In this document: positions 8,125 through 17,176 of the stretch, in pieces
Position numbering within the stretch: the stretch's first letter is position 1
Layout of the letters: each line of letters opens with the position of its first letter
Assembly: GCF_000763805.1 (NCBI RefSeq)
Contig: NZ_JRKS01000020.1
Span: 1-50,832, forward strand
Direction of reading: 5' to 3'
DNA from: Paracoccus sphaerophysae
GTDB taxonomy: Bacteria > Pseudomonadota > Alphaproteobacteria > Rhodobacterales > Rhodobacteraceae
Length of the DNA stretch: 50,832 bases
The notes under the pieces: model-generated
Told to the model about the DNA's origin: nothing
The model's input: the letters and a program-made list of their open reading frames with translations, nothing else
Database searches by the model: none
Made by a program: the position numbers and the translations under genes

Positions 8125-9423
8125 ATGGCGAACCCGCCCCCGTTCTCGCGTTACGAATTCCTGATCGCCTGGCGCTATCTGCGCGCCCGCCGCGCCGAGG
8201 GCGGGGTCTCTACGATGACCTGGATCAGCCTGATCGGCATCGCCCTGGGGGTGATGGCGCTGATCGCCACGCTGGCGGTCCGGTCGGGGTTCCGCACCGA
8301 GTTCGTGGACACCATCCTGGGTGCGAACGCCCACACCACCGTCTACATGCCGCCCCAGCAGATCGTGAACGACCTGACCGATGAGGTCTATACCGTCGCC
8401 GGCACCATCCCCGACTATGCCGCCGCGGTCGAGCGGATCCGCGCGATCCCGGGCGTCACCCGCGCCGATCCGGTGGTCAAGGGGCAGGTCATGGCCAGCG
8501 TCGGCGACCGCTCGAACGTGGCCGAGGTCCACGGCCTGACGCTGGAGGACCTGAAGGCGATCCCGCGCGTCGCGGACCCCGCCACCGGGGCGGGCGACAT
8601 CGCGGCCTTCGACCGCGGCATCGCCATCGGCTCGGGCATCGCCCGCGACCTGGGGGCCGGGATCGGCGACCGGGTGCAGCTGATCTCGCCGCAAGGGGCG
8701 CAGACGGCGTTCGGGACCACGCCGCGGATCGCCACCTACGAGGTCGTCTATATCTTCACCGCCGGGCGCTATGACATCGACCGCACCCGCATCTACATGC
8801 CGCTGCCCGAGGCGCAGTCCTATTTCAACCGCGAGGGCGAGGTGGACGAGATCCAGGTCTATGCCGCCGACCCCGAGGGCGTGGACGCGCTGACCCAGCC
8901 GCTGATGCAGGCGCTGCCGGGCAGTGTGGTCTGGACCTGGCGCGATGCCTCGGGGTCGTTCCTGTCGGCGCTGGACATCGAGGATGACGTGATGTTCGTG
9001 ATCCTGTCTGTGCTGGTGCTGATCGCGGCGATGAACATCACCTCGGGCCTCATCATGCTGGTCAAGAACAAGGGCCGCGACATCGGCATCCTGCGGACGA
9101 TGGGGCTGACCGAGGGCGCGATCCTGCGCGTCTTCTTCCTGTGCGGCGCCTTCACCGGGGTGCTGGGGACGCTGGCCGGGGTGATCCTCGGCGTCCTGCT
9201 GGCGCTGAACATCGACAGCATCATGGCGGCGGTGAACTGGTTTTCCGGCGGCGGGGCGTGGGACCCGGCGGTGCGCGGCATCTACAAGCTGCCGGCCGAG
9301 CTGCGCGGCATCGACATCGCCAAGGCGGTCGGCCTGTCGCTGGTGCTGTCCTTCCTTGTCACCATCTTTCCCGCCCGCCGCGCGGCGCGGATGAACCCGG
9401 TCGAGGCGCTGCGCCATGAGTGA
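8125..9423 (+). CDS. lolC: LolC/LolE family lipoprotein-releasing permease
   Basis: This is the membrane subunit of the Lol ABC exporter, which extracts outer-membrane lipoproteins from the inner membrane and passes them to LolA. It has one N-terminal transmembrane helix ([20 protein letters not shown]), a periplasmic domain of about 220 residues and three C-terminal helices, the usual LolC/E topology. The end [17 protein letters not shown] is typical. The ATG at 8125 ([12 protein letters not shown]) follows GAAAGG at a suitable distance; an upstream in-frame ATG at 8062 has no such site. The stop overlaps the lolD start by 8 nt. Only one permease gene is present, so it probably acts as a homodimer (LolF type). 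Confidence 0.93.
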   Translation: MANPPPFSRYEFLIAWRYLRARRAEGGVSTMTWISLIGIALGVMALIATLAVRSGFRTEFVDTILGANAHTTVYMPPQQIVNDLTDEVYTVAGTIPDYAAAVERIRAIPGVTRADPVVKGQVMASVGDRSNVAEVHGLTLEDLKAIPRVADPATGAGDIAAFDRGIAIGSGIARDLGAGIGDRVQLISPQGAQTAFGTTPRIATYEVVYIFTAGRYDIDRTRIYMPLPEAQSYFNREGEVDEIQVYAADPEGVDALTQPLMQALPGSVVWTWRDASGSFLSALDIEDDVMFVILSVLVLIAAMNITSGLIMLVKNKGRDIGILRTMGLTEGAILRVFFLCGAFTGVLGTLAGVILGVLLALNIDSIMAAVNWFSGGGAWDPAVRGIYKLPAELRGIDIAKAVGLSLVLSFLVTIFPARRAARMNPVEALRHE

Positions 9424-10090
9424 CGTGCTGCGGCTCGAAGGGGTCGGCAAGACCTACAATCCCGGCACCCCGGCCGCCGTCGAGGTGCTGCGCGGGCTGG
9501 ACCTGAGCGTCGCCCGCGGCGAGGTGGTGGCGCTGGTCGCGCCCTCGGGGGCGGGGAAATCGACGCTGCTGCACATCGCGGGGCTGCTGGACACGCCCGA
9601 CGCGGGGCGGGTGGTGCTGAACGGGCGCGACATGACCGGGCAGGGCGACCGCGCCCGGACCGAGGCGCGGCGGCGCGAGCTGGGCTTCGTCTATCAGTTC
9701 CACCACCTGCTGCCCGAGTTCAGCGCGCTGGAAAACGTGGTCCTGCCGCAGCTGGCGAACGGCGTGCCCGAGGCCGCGGCGCGGGCGCGGGCCGCCGGGC
9801 TGCTGGGCCGCGTCGGGCTGGCGGCGCGCGAGGATCACCGCCCGGCCGCGCTGTCCGGCGGCGAGGCGCAGCGCGTGGCCTTCTGCCGCGCGCTCGCCAA
9901 CGCGCCGGCGCTGCTGCTGGCCGACGAACCGACCGGCAATCTCGATCCCGCGACCTCGGATCAGGTCTTTGCCGTGCTGATGGAGGTCGTCCGCGAAACC
10001 GGCCTGTCGGCGCTTATCGCCACCCACAACATGGAACTGGCGGGGCGGATGGATCGGGTGGTCCGGTTGGGCGCCGCCGCGTCTGGCTGA
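9416..10090 (+). CDS. lolD: LolD, ATPase of the lipoprotein exporter
   Basis: This ABC ATPase powers lipoprotein release by the LolC/E protein encoded just upstream. The Walker A motif APSGAGKST is at residues 42-50, the signature is LSGGEAQR, Walker B is [12 protein letters not shown] and the H-loop lies in IATHNMEL. The length (224 aa) is normal. The ATG overlaps the end of the permease gene by 8 nt, indicating translational coupling. Confidence 0.95.
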   Translation: MSDVLRLEGVGKTYNPGTPAAVEVLRGLDLSVARGEVVALVAPSGAGKSTLLHIAGLLDTPDAGRVVLNGRDMTGQGDRARTEARRRELGFVYQFHHLLPEFSALENVVLPQLANGVPEAAARARAAGLLGRVGLAAREDHRPAALSGGEAQRVAFCRALANAPALLLADEPTGNLDPATSDQVFAVLMEVVRETGLSALIATHNMELAGRMDRVVRLGAAASG

Positions 10091-10150
10091 CGCCGCTTGC
10101 ACCCCCCCCCGCCGCTTGCCCACAGTCGCGGAAAACCAGAAGGGACAGCC

Positions 10151-10561
10151 ATGAGACCAGCCATTCCCGCCGCCCTGCTTGCCGCCGCCCTGCTGGCCGG
10201 CTGGACCGAGACCGACACACGCGCCCCCGACAGCATCGCGGCAGGGGCGTCGGATTATGCCCAGCGTTGCGTCGCCTGCCACGGGCCGCAGGGGCGCGGG
10301 AACGGCCCGGCCGCGGCGGGCATGAACCCGCCCGTCGCCGATCTGAGCCTCATGGCCCGAAAGAACGGCGGCAGCTTCCCGTGGCTGGGGGCGATGGAGC
10401 AGATCGACGGGCACACGATGGGCGCCTCGGACAGCCACATGCCGGCCTAAGACGAGCTGCGCGACGGCCCGACGGTCATGTTCGACGCCGGCGACGGCAC
10501 CCGGCCCACCCCCGCCCGGCTGGTCGGCATCCTCCGCTATCTGCAGACGCTGCAGCGCTAG
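10151..10561 (+). pseudogene. Cytochrome c gene broken by an in-frame stop and with a lost lipobox
   Basis: The frame encodes a small class I cytochrome c with a signal segment, the haem motif CVACHG and a methionine-rich part (HTMGASDSHMPA). Right after MPA a TAA codon (10448-10450) interrupts the frame. The same frame then continues with DELRDGPTVMFDAGDGTR and LVGILRYLQTLQR, a convincing C-terminal helix, to the TAG at 10559-10561. One base change (TAC or TAT to TAA) would explain this. The signal segment ends LLAGW where a lipoprotein would have LAGC; the Trp codon TGG is at 10202-10204. A good ribosome site (AGAAGGGA) precedes the ATG. A truncated 99-residue product could still be made and might bind haem. 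Redox partner unknown. Confidence 0.8.
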
Positions 10562-10568
10562 GACGGCC

Positions 10569-11270
10569 TCAGGTATCCCCGATCGGCGGCGCCTCGGAGG
10601 GCCAGCTGGCGATCTCGGCCGCGGTCAGCCGCTCGAGGTCGGCGATGTAGGGGTCGTTCAGCCCGTGCCCGGCGAGGGCCTGCGCGGTGCGGTGCAGATA
10701 TTCGGCGCAGGACCCGGCCGGGCCGCAGGCATGGGCCATGCGCCAGGCCTGCTCGGCCAGCGGCAGATGCACCACGTTGGGCATCACCGGGTCGGCATAG
10801 AAGGTCAGCGCGGCTTCGGTGCCGCGGTCGGTCTCGACCTCGATCCAGCGGTAGTTGTCGGCCAGCTCATGCGCGACCAGCTCGCGCTTCAAGAGGACTT
10901 TCAGCGCCTCGTCATCGCCTTCGGGCGCGATTTCCATCAGCAGGCCCTCGCACGCGCCCCCCGATTCGATCGCCAGCATCAGGCCCGGGCAGTCGGGCGA
11001 GCCGCGCCAGTGATCCAGTCCCAGGCAAAAGCTGCGGTGCCAGCCATGCGCGACGGCCCGGCGCCGGGCTGCCACGGCGAAGCCGGGGTTCCAGATCAGC
11101 GAGCCATAGGCAAAGACCGGGATCGGCCGGGGCTGGTCGCGGGTGATCCGCGCGGCCAGCGCCTGCAGGTCGGCATCGGTGAGTTCATGCCAGCGCGGAT
11201 CGTGCAGCGGCACGTCCACCGCGCGGGTGGCGCGGGCGACATGGGCCTCGGACAGGGCGAGCGGGCTCAC
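10569..11270 (-). CDS. chaC: ChaC-like gamma-glutamylcyclotransferase
   Basis: ChaC enzymes cleave glutathione to 5-oxoproline and Cys-Gly. The protein (233 aa) carries the family substrate loop VFAYGSLIWNPGF near residue 52 and the downstream core AVAHGWHRSFCLG. The C-terminal motif LNDPYIADLERL is also typical. It overlaps the brnA-like gene upstream by 4 nt, so it may be read from the same message. It converges on the broken cytochrome c gene with 7 bp between them. Confidence 0.93.
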   Translation of the reverse strand: MSPLALSEAHVARATRAVDVPLHDPRWHELTDADLQALAARITRDQPRPIPVFAYGSLIWNPGFAVAARRRAVAHGWHRSFCLGLDHWRGSPDCPGLMLAIESGGACEGLLMEIAPEGDDEALKVLLKRELVAHELADNYRWIEVETDRGTEAALTFYADPVMPNVVHLPLAEQAWRMAHACGPAGSCAEYLHRTAQALAGHGLNDPYIADLERLTAAEIASWPSEAPPIGDT

Positions 11271-11542
11271 AGACCCTTGGCCTTGCGCAGCAGCGCATTA
11301 GCGCGCGTCTGCCAGCCCCGGCCATCGGCCTTGAGCGCCGCGACGAGGTCGCGGTCGAGATACATCGTCACCCGCTGCTTGCGGTCGGCCTCGGGCAGAG
11401 GCGGGCGGCCGCGGCGGACGATGTCGGCGAGTTCGGGGATCTCGGTCGAGCGGCGGAAGCGGGCCAGATCGGCCGCTGTCAGCTCGCAGACGTCGCCCTG
11501 ATCGTCGACCAGCGGTTCAGGGATGGAAGACAGCCTGCTCAC
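11267..11542 (-). CDS. brnA: BrnA-type antitoxin
   Basis: This is the DNA-binding antitoxin of a type II BrnT/BrnA system. The 91-residue protein has the family pattern: ELTAADLARFR in the N-terminal half, the central RRGRPPLPEADRKQ, then the ribbon-helix-helix part RVTMYLDRDLVAALKADGRG followed by WQTRANALLR. It starts with GTG. In complete systems the toxin gene brnT lies immediately upstream; here only a short remnant is left, so this antitoxin is an orphan. Its 3' end overlaps chaC by 4 nt. A near-palindrome at 11611-11628 may be its own operator. Confidence 0.88.
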   Translation of the reverse strand: MSRLSSIPEPLVDDQGDVCELTAADLARFRRSTEIPELADIVRRGRPPLPEADRKQRVTMYLDRDLVAALKADGRGWQTRANALLRKAKGL

Positions 11543-11611
11543 GTCGGTTCGCCCTTCTCACTGATGATCCGGTGCCAAACTCGCGCGTTTCGCCTCGTCC
11601 CACTCGAACAT
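11517..11611 (-). pseudogene. brnT toxin remnant with internal deletion
   Basis: From an ATG at 11611 the minus strand reads MFEWDEAKRAS, the conserved BrnT N-terminus, and then LAPDHQ and a stop at 11560-11558. In another frame the following bases read RIIS and then, after a 2-nt loss, VRRANRREQAVFHP with a stop at 11519-11517. This resembles the BrnT C-terminus (RIISARRANRRE type) and overlaps the brnA start as in intact systems. The middle of about 60-70 codons is missing. The motifs are recalled from the family and not aligned here. Confidence 0.62.
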
Positions 11612-11641
11612 TTACGTATGCACGTTAATTCGCGCTGTCAA
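11611..11641 (-). promoter_or_regulatory. Candidate brnTA promoter and operator
   Basis: On the minus strand a perfect TTGACA (11641-11636) precedes an imperfect inverted repeat TTAACGT-GCAT-ACGTAAA (11628-11611; 6 of 7 arm positions pair), which ends on the brnT start codon. BrnA antitoxins repress their own promoter through palindromes of this kind. The -10 box is not clear. Confidence 0.45.
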
Positions 11642-11645
11642 GCCG

Positions 11646-13616
11646 TCACACGTCCAGCCCGGCCTCTTCCACGAAGCGCGCATTCTCGCTGATGTACTGG
11701 AAGCGCAGTTCCGGCTTCTTGCCCATCAGCCGCTCGACCAGATCGCCGGTCTCGCCGCCGTCCTCGTCGTCTATCGACACCCGGATCAGCTTGCGCGTGG
11801 CGGGGTTCATCGTCGTGTCCTTCAGGTCCTTGGCGTCCATCTCGCCCAAGCCCTTGAAGCGCTGCACGTCGATCTTGCCCTTGCCGCCCAGGCCCTTTTC
11901 CAGCCACACCTCCTTCTCGGCGTCGTCGGCGACATAAATGCGCTCGGCCCCCTGGGTCAGGCGATACAGCGGCGGGCAGGCGAGATACAGGTGCCCCTTG
12001 TCGATCAGCGGCCGCATCTGGGTAAAGAAGAACGTCATCAGCAGCGAGGCGATATGCGCCCCGTCCACGTCGGCGTCGGTCATGATGATGATCTTGTCAT
12101 AGCGCAGGTCGTCGATGTTGAAGCGCGACCCCATGCCAACCCCCAGCGCCTGGCACAGATCCGAGATTTCCTGGTTCTGCCCCAGTTTCGATGAGGCTGC
12201 CCCCAGCACGTTGAGGATCTTGCCCTTCAGCGGGATCAGCGCCTGGGTGTTGCGGTCGCGGGCCGACTTGGCCGAGCCGCCGGCCGAATCGCCCTCGACG
12301 ATGAACAGCTCGGTTCCCTCGCGGTTGGTGGCGCTGCAATCGACCAGCTTGCCCGGCAGGCGCAGCTTCTTGGTCGCCGACTTGCGGGCGGTTTCCTTTT
12401 CCTGCCGGCGGCGCAGGCGCTCCTCGGCCCGCAGCACCAGAAAGTCGAGGATCGCGCCCGCCGACCTGGTGTCCGCCGCCAGCCAGTTGTCGAAATGATC
12501 GCGGACGGCGCCCTCGACCAGCCGGGCGGCCTCGGTGGTGGCGAGGCGGTCCTTGGTCTGGCCGACGAATTCGGGTTCCGCGATGAAGCACGAGACCAGC
12601 GCGCAGCCGCCGGTCAGCAGGTCGTCGCGGGTGATGTTCTCGGCCTTGCGGTTCTTCGTCAGCTCGCCATAGGCGCGGATGCCCTTGAGGATCGCGGTCC
12701 AGAACCCGCCCTCATGGGTGCCCCCCTCGGGGGTGGGCACGGTGTTGCAGTAGGACTGGATGAAGCCGTCGCGCGAGGGCGTCCAGTTGATCGCCCATTC
12801 GACCTTGCCCGGCACGCCGAAGCGTTCGCGGAACTCGACCAGCCCGGCGAAGGGTCGGTCGGCATAGGTGCTGGCGGTGCCCAGCTGCTCGCCCAGGTAG
12901 TCCGCGAGGCCGCCGGGGAAGTGGAAGGTCGCCTCGACCGGTGTCTCGCCGTCGTCGATTTCCGAGCGCCAGCGGATTTCGACGCCGGAATGCAGATAGG
13001 CCTTGGACTTGACCATCCGCATCATCCGCGACGGCTTCAGCCGGTGGTGGCCGAAGATCTGTTCGTCGGGATGGAACAGCACCGTAGTGCCGCGGCGGTT
13101 CGGGGCCGGGCCGACCTTTTCCACCGGGCCGTCGGGGATGCCGCGCGAAAACGACTGCCGCCACAATTCGCGGTTCCGCGCCACCTCGACCACCATCCGG
13201 TCCGACAGTGCGTTCACGACCGAGGCGCCGACGCCGTGCAGCCCGCCCGAGGTCTGATAGGCGCCTTCGGTGAACTTGCCGCCGGCGTGCAGCGTGCACA
13301 GGATCACCTCGAGCGCCGACTTGCCGGGAAACTTGGGGTGCGGATCGACCGGGATGCCGCGGCCGTTGTCGCGCACCACGACCGAGCCATCGGCCAGCAG
13401 CTCGACCTCGATGCGGCTGGCATGACCCGCGACGGCCTCGTCCATCGAGTTGTCGAGGATTTCCGCCACCAGGTGATGCAGCGCCCGTTCGTCGGTCCCG
13501 CCGATATACATGCCGGGGCGCTTGCGGACCGGCTCCAGCCCCTCCAGCACCTCGATCGAGGCGGCGGAATAGCTGTCGGCCGCGCCCGGGGCGGCGGAAA
13601 GAAGATCGTCGGACAT
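11646..13616 (-). CDS. parE: DNA topoisomerase IV subunit B (ParE)
   Basis: ParE is the ATPase subunit of topoisomerase IV, which decatenates daughter chromosomes. The GHKL ATPase domain has EILDNSMDEA, RDNGRGIPV and GGLHGVGASVVNALS. The TOPRIM domain has EGDSAGGSAKSARDRNTQ and DADVDGAHI. The length of 656 aa and the NVLGAASSKLGQNQEI region point to ParE rather than the longer GyrB. parC is not in the window. Confidence 0.95.
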   Translation of the reverse strand: MSDDLLSAAPGAADSYSAASIEVLEGLEPVRKRPGMYIGGTDERALHHLVAEILDNSMDEAVAGHASRIEVELLADGSVVVRDNGRGIPVDPHPKFPGKSALEVILCTLHAGGKFTEGAYQTSGGLHGVGASVVNALSDRMVVEVARNRELWRQSFSRGIPDGPVEKVGPAPNRRGTTVLFHPDEQIFGHHRLKPSRMMRMVKSKAYLHSGVEIRWRSEIDDGETPVEATFHFPGGLADYLGEQLGTASTYADRPFAGLVEFRERFGVPGKVEWAINWTPSRDGFIQSYCNTVPTPEGGTHEGGFWTAILKGIRAYGELTKNRKAENITRDDLLTGGCALVSCFIAEPEFVGQTKDRLATTEAARLVEGAVRDHFDNWLAADTRSAGAILDFLVLRAEERLRRRQEKETARKSATKKLRLPGKLVDCSATNREGTELFIVEGDSAGGSAKSARDRNTQALIPLKGKILNVLGAASSKLGQNQEISDLCQALGVGMGSRFNIDDLRYDKIIIMTDADVDGAHIASLLMTFFFTQMRPLIDKGHLYLACPPLYRLTQGAERIYVADDAEKEVWLEKGLGGKGKIDVQRFKGLGEMDAKDLKDTTMNPATRKLIRVSIDDEDGGETGDLVERLMGKKPELRFQYISENARFVEEAGLDV

Positions 13617-13715
13617 CGCTGCTCGTTTCTTTTATGGATGGCGGCTTATCTCACGACAGGCCATCGCCGGGCAAGGGTTTGGGGCGCACGCCCCCCCAGC
13701 CTGCAAGGGATTGCG

Positions 13716-14378
13716 TCACTCCGGCTCGGCCAACCGTGCCCGCCACATGGTCTGAAAGGCCGGGCGGGCCTGGCAGTCGGCGAGCCACGCCTCGACCGCC
13801 GGGAACTGGCCCATCAGCGCGCCGTAGCCCTGCGCATAGCGCACGACCTCGGCCATGTTCAGATCGGCCGCGGTGAAGCGGCCGCCGACCAGATGGCCGT
13901 GCGCCGCCAGATGGCGGTCCAGCACCGTCATCGGCCGCACCAGCCGCTCGGCGGCGTTGGCGACCATCGCGGCATCCTCGCCCGGCTGTTCCTGGCCGCG
14001 GGCGTGCAGGAACAGGATGGTCAGGGCGTCGGGCTCGATCGCCGTCGCGGCGTAGAACGACCATTGCAGCATCAGCGCGTTCTCGGCCTCGTCGTGGGGA
14101 CCGATGCCGGCGGCGTTGTACTTGCGCGCCAGATACAGCGTCCCGGCCAGCGATTCCGACAGCACCAGGCCGTCATCCTCCAGCACCGGGATCGCCCCGG
14201 CCGGGGACAGCGCCAGGAAGGCGGGCGAGCGGGTGTTCATCGGCGCGTCCGGGGCATCGGGGTCGGGCAGGCGATAGGCCTGGATCACCGGGACCTGGGT
14301 AAAGCCCAGCCCCAGCTCGTGGCACAGCCAGATCAGGCGCGAGGCGCGGGAACGGGTGACGCCGTGGATCGTCAGCAT
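13716..14378 (-). CDS. Glutathione S-transferase family protein
   Basis: The 220-residue protein has a thioredoxin-like N-terminal domain (MLTIHGVTRSRASR, with SPAGAIPVLEDDGLVLSES as the glutathione-contacting cis-Pro/ES region) and an all-helical C-terminal domain with the usual FTAADLNMAEV motif. The ATG at 14378 follows AAAGGACC; a longer version starting at 14411 has a non-family N-terminus. The substrate cannot be predicted. It is a single gene, divergent from pstS. Confidence 0.9.
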   Translation of the reverse strand: MLTIHGVTRSRASRLIWLCHELGLGFTQVPVIQAYRLPDPDAPDAPMNTRSPAFLALSPAGAIPVLEDDGLVLSESLAGTLYLARKYNAAGIGPHDEAENALMLQWSFYAATAIEPDALTILFLHARGQEQPGEDAAMVANAAERLVRPMTVLDRHLAAHGHLVGGRFTAADLNMAEVVRYAQGYGALMGQFPAVEAWLADCQARPAFQTMWRARLAEPE

Positions 14379-14498
14379 GGGCAGGTCCTTTCGTGATCCG
14401 GCGACAGGCAAGCCTGAAAGGGCGCGAGCGTCAATGCCGTGCTGTCTGCCGGGCCGCGGTCACGGTGGCGGTCCGGGTGACATGGGATCGTCTTGTTG

Positions 14499-14516
14499 CT
14501 GTCACAGAATCGTCGC
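14499..14516 (+). promoter_or_regulatory. Candidate Pho box upstream of pstS
   Basis: CTGTCAC-AGAA-TCGTCGC has the two 7-bp half-sites with 4-nt spacing of the PhoB-binding site (consensus CTGTCAT-N4-CTGTCAT). The first half-site matches 6 of 7 and the second 3-4 of 7. It lies 62 bp before the pstS ATG, and phoB itself is at the end of the same gene group. Confidence 0.55.
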
Positions 14517-14577
14517 ACTCGGCCGCTAGATGGGCCCGCATGGCTGTAAAGCCAACCCAACCCCGCAGGAGCCTGCC

Positions 14578-15615
14578 ATGAACATGATGAAATTCTCCGC
14601 CTCGGCGCTGGCCATCGTCGCGCTGTCGGCGACCGCCGCCGCCGCGCGCGACAACGTCCAGGTGGCCGGGTCGTCGACCGTGCTGCCCTACGCCACCATC
14701 GTGGCCGAGGCCTTTGCCGAGAACACCGACTTCCCGGCGCCGGTGGTCGAGGGCGGCGGGTCGTCGGCCGGCCTCAAGCAGTTCTGCGAAGGCGTGGGTG
14801 AGAATACCGTCGACGTCGCCAACAGCTCGCGCAAGATCAAGGATGCCGAGATCGAGACCTGCAAGGCCAACGGCGTGACCAACATAATCGAAGTGCAGTT
14901 CGGCTATGACGGCATCGTCTTTGCCAGCGACAAGGCCGGCGCCGATTTCGTGCTGACCCCCAAGGACGTGTTCCTGGCGCTGGCCAAGGACGTCGTCGTC
15001 GACGGCAAGGTGACCGCGAACACCGCCGCCAAGTGGAAGGACGTGAACCCGGCGCTGCCCGACCAGGACATCATCGCCTTCGTCCCTGGCACCAAGCACG
15101 GCACCCGTGAGGTGTTCGAGGAGAAGGTCCTGATCGAGGGCTGCAAGGAGGCCGGTGCGCTGGAGGCGCTGGTCGCGGCCAACGGCGGCGACGAGAAGAA
15201 GGGCGAGGCCGCCTGCAAGGCCGTCCGTACCGACGGCAAGTCGGTGGACATCGACGGCGACTATACCGAGACCCTGGCCCGCATCGACAGCAACAAGGCC
15301 GGCGTCGGCGTGTTCGGCCTGTCGTTCTACGAGAACAACACCGACAAGCTGAAGGTCGCCACGATCAACGGCGTGACGCCCTCGACCGAGTCCATCGCGT
15401 CGGGCGAATATCCGGTGTCGCGTCCGCTGTATTTCTACGTCAAGAAGGACCATATCGGCACCATTCCGGGCCTGCAGGAATACGCCGAGTTCTTCGTGTC
15501 GGACGCGATCGCCGGTCCGGGCGGCCCGCTGGCCACCTACGGCCTGGTGCCGGACCCCAAGCTGGCCGACGTGCAGGCCGCCGTCGCCGAAGGCAAGGTT
15601 CTGGGCGCGAACTGA
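14578..15615 (+). CDS. pstS: Phosphate-binding protein PstS
   Basis: PstS is the periplasmic receptor of the high-affinity phosphate ABC importer. The ATG at 14578 gives a signal peptide MNMMKFSASALAIVALSATA with cleavage after AAA; CAGGAG is a good ribosome site. The phosphate-contacting stretches VAGSSTVLPYAT, GGGSSAGLKQFCEG and FVPGTKHGTREVFEE are present. The 345-aa length fits. A large GC-rich stem-loop follows before pstC, which would let the receptor be made in excess over the membrane parts. Confidence 0.95.
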   Translation: MNMMKFSASALAIVALSATAAAARDNVQVAGSSTVLPYATIVAEAFAENTDFPAPVVEGGGSSAGLKQFCEGVGENTVDVANSSRKIKDAEIETCKANGVTNIIEVQFGYDGIVFASDKAGADFVLTPKDVFLALAKDVVVDGKVTANTAAKWKDVNPALPDQDIIAFVPGTKHGTREVFEEKVLIEGCKEAGALEALVAANGGDEKKGEAACKAVRTDGKSVDIDGDYTETLARIDSNKAGVGVFGLSFYENNTDKLKVATINGVTPSTESIASGEYPVSRPLYFYVKKDHIGTIPGLQEYAEFFVSDAIAGPGGPLATYGLVPDPKLADVQAAVAEGKVLGAN

Positions 15616-15631
15616 TCGCCGACTGACCGTT

Positions 15632-15660
15632 GGCGGGGCGGGCCCTGGCGCCGCCCCGCC
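15632..15660 (+). terminator. Stem-loop (attenuator) between pstS and pstC
   Basis: GGCGGGGC (15632-15639) pairs with GCCCCGCC (15653-15660) to form an 8-bp stem 16 bp past the pstS stop. GCCCCTTTCCCC follows. Position and shape suit partial termination or protection of the pstS message. Confidence 0.5.
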
Positions 15661-15721
15661 GCCCCTTTCCCCGGATGCGCCACCGCCGCCCGCCGGCGCC
15701 GCGCGACAAAGGCGAATGACG

Positions 15722-17176
15722 ATGCCGCCGTTCTGGATCATGATTTCCGTCCTGGCTCTGGCCGCCTGCGCGTATGTCCTGGGCCGCGCCCGCGCCATCC
15801 GCAGCGTGGACGGCAATACCCGGCGGCTGCATTCGCGGCCTGGCTATTACGCCTGGAACGCGGCGCTGTTCACCGCCGTCCCGGCGCTGATGCTGCTGCT
15901 GGTCTGGACGCTGGCGCAGCCGCTGGCCGTGAACCAGGTGGTGCGCGGCCATCTGCCCGCCGACGTGATGGCGGACGCGGAAAGCCGCAGCCTGGTGTTG
16001 GCCGATGTCCAGCGCACCGCGCGCGGGCTGACCGCTGCGGTCGCCCGCGGCGTGCTGAGCGCCGGCGAGGCCGCGGCGCTTGGCGCCGATGACGCCCCCG
16101 CGATGGACCGGCTGGCCGAGGCCGACATCGAGATCGCGAAGACCCCCGAGGTCCTGGCCGCCGCCCGCGACTATCGCCGGATCAACTCCGCCGCCGGGCG
16201 GGTGCTGACCGGGCTGGCGCTGATCCTGGCGCTGGGCGGCATGGCTTTCGCGCTGATGCGCACCACGCCGCAGTTCCGCGCCCGCAACGTGGTCGAGCAG
16301 GTGGTGCGCGGCCTGCTTATCCTGTGTTCGCTGATCGCGATCGCCACGACGGTCGGCATCGTGCTGTCGCTGGTCTTCGAATCGATCCACTTCTTCCGCC
16401 TGTATCCGTGGCAGGACTTCTTCTTCGGGACCGAATGGACGCCCTCGTTCGGCGGCGGCTCGAAGCTCGGGATGCTGCCGCTGCTGTGGGGGACGCTCTA
16501 CATCTCGCTGATCGCGTTGCTGGTGGCGGTGCCGATCGGCCTGTTCGCCGCGATCTACATGAGCGAATACGCCACCCCGCGCGTGCGGACCTGGGTCAAG
16601 CCGGTGATCGAGGTGCTGGCCGGCATCCCGACCATCGTCTATGGTCTGTTCGCTCTGGTCACGGTCGGTCCGCTGATCCGCGACTGGATCGCCATCCCGA
16701 CCGGGCTGGGCAGTTCCAACTCGTCAGTGATGACGGCGGGGATCGTGATGGGGATCATGCTGATCCCGTTCGTCAGCTCGCTGTCCGACGACATCATCAA
16801 CGCGGTGCCGCAGTCGCTGCGCGACGGGTCGCTGGGGCTGGGGTCCACCCCGTCGGAAACGATCCGTAACGTCGTGCTGCCTGCGGCCCTGCCGGGCATC
16901 GTCGGCGCCATCCTGCTGGCCGCGTCCCGCGCCATCGGCGAAACGATGATCGTCGTGCTGGGCGCCGGCGCGATGGCCAAGATCAGCCCCAACCCGTTCG
17001 AGGCGATGACCACCATCACCGTCAAGATCGTGGGCCAGCTGACCGGCGACAACGACTTTGCCAGCCCCGAGACGCTGGTCGCCTTTGCCCTGGGCCTGAC
17101 GCTGTTCGTCATCACCCTGGGGCTGAACGTCTTCGCCCTCTACATCGTCCGCAAGTACCGGGAGCAGTACGAATGA
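15722..17176 (+). CDS. pstC: Phosphate ABC transporter permease PstC
   Basis: This is one of the two transmembrane subunits of the phosphate importer. The C-terminal 270 residues carry the ABC-2-type permease fold with EVLAGIPTIVYGLFAL and the coupling-helix region SLRDGSLGLGSTPSETI. The N-terminal 190 residues add two more helices and a soluble segment that the 319-residue E. coli protein lacks; long PstC proteins are usual in alphaproteobacteria. ATG 15722 (MPPFWIMISV) is preferred over ATG 15716 because AAAGG lies 9 nt before it. The stop overlaps the pstA ATG by 4 nt. Confidence 0.94.
   Translation: MPPFWIMISVLALAACAYVLGRARAIRSVDGNTRRLHSRPGYYAWNAALFTAVPALMLLLVWTLAQPLAVNQVVRGHLPADVMADAESRSLVLADVQRTARGLTAAVARGVLSAGEAAALGADDAPAMDRLAEADIEIAKTPEVLAAARDYRRINSAAGRVLTGLALILALGGMAFALMRTTPQFRARNVVEQVVRGLLILCSLIAIATTVGIVLSLVFESIHFFRLYPWQDFFFGTEWTPSFGGGSKLGMLPLLWGTLYISLIALLVAVPIGLFAAIYMSEYATPRVRTWVKPVIEVLAGIPTIVYGLFALVTVGPLIRDWIAIPTGLGSSNSSVMTAGIVMGIMLIPFVSSLSDDIINAVPQSLRDGSLGLGSTPSETIRNVVLPAALPGIVGAILLAASRAIGETMIVVLGAGAMAKISPNPFEAMTTITVKIVGQLTGDNDFASPETLVAFALGLTLFVITLGLNVFALYIVRKYREQYE

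Noticed and set aside
5832..8126. 764-codon open frame on the minus strand across the RTX gene
   Set aside because: It mirrors the RTX repeats, so its apparent protein repeats are a reflection of the real gene on the other strand.
7936..9450. 504-codon minus-strand frame opposite the lipoprotein exporter genes
   Set aside because: It is shadow sequence rich in Arg, His, Asp and Gln; lolC on the plus strand has full family motifs.
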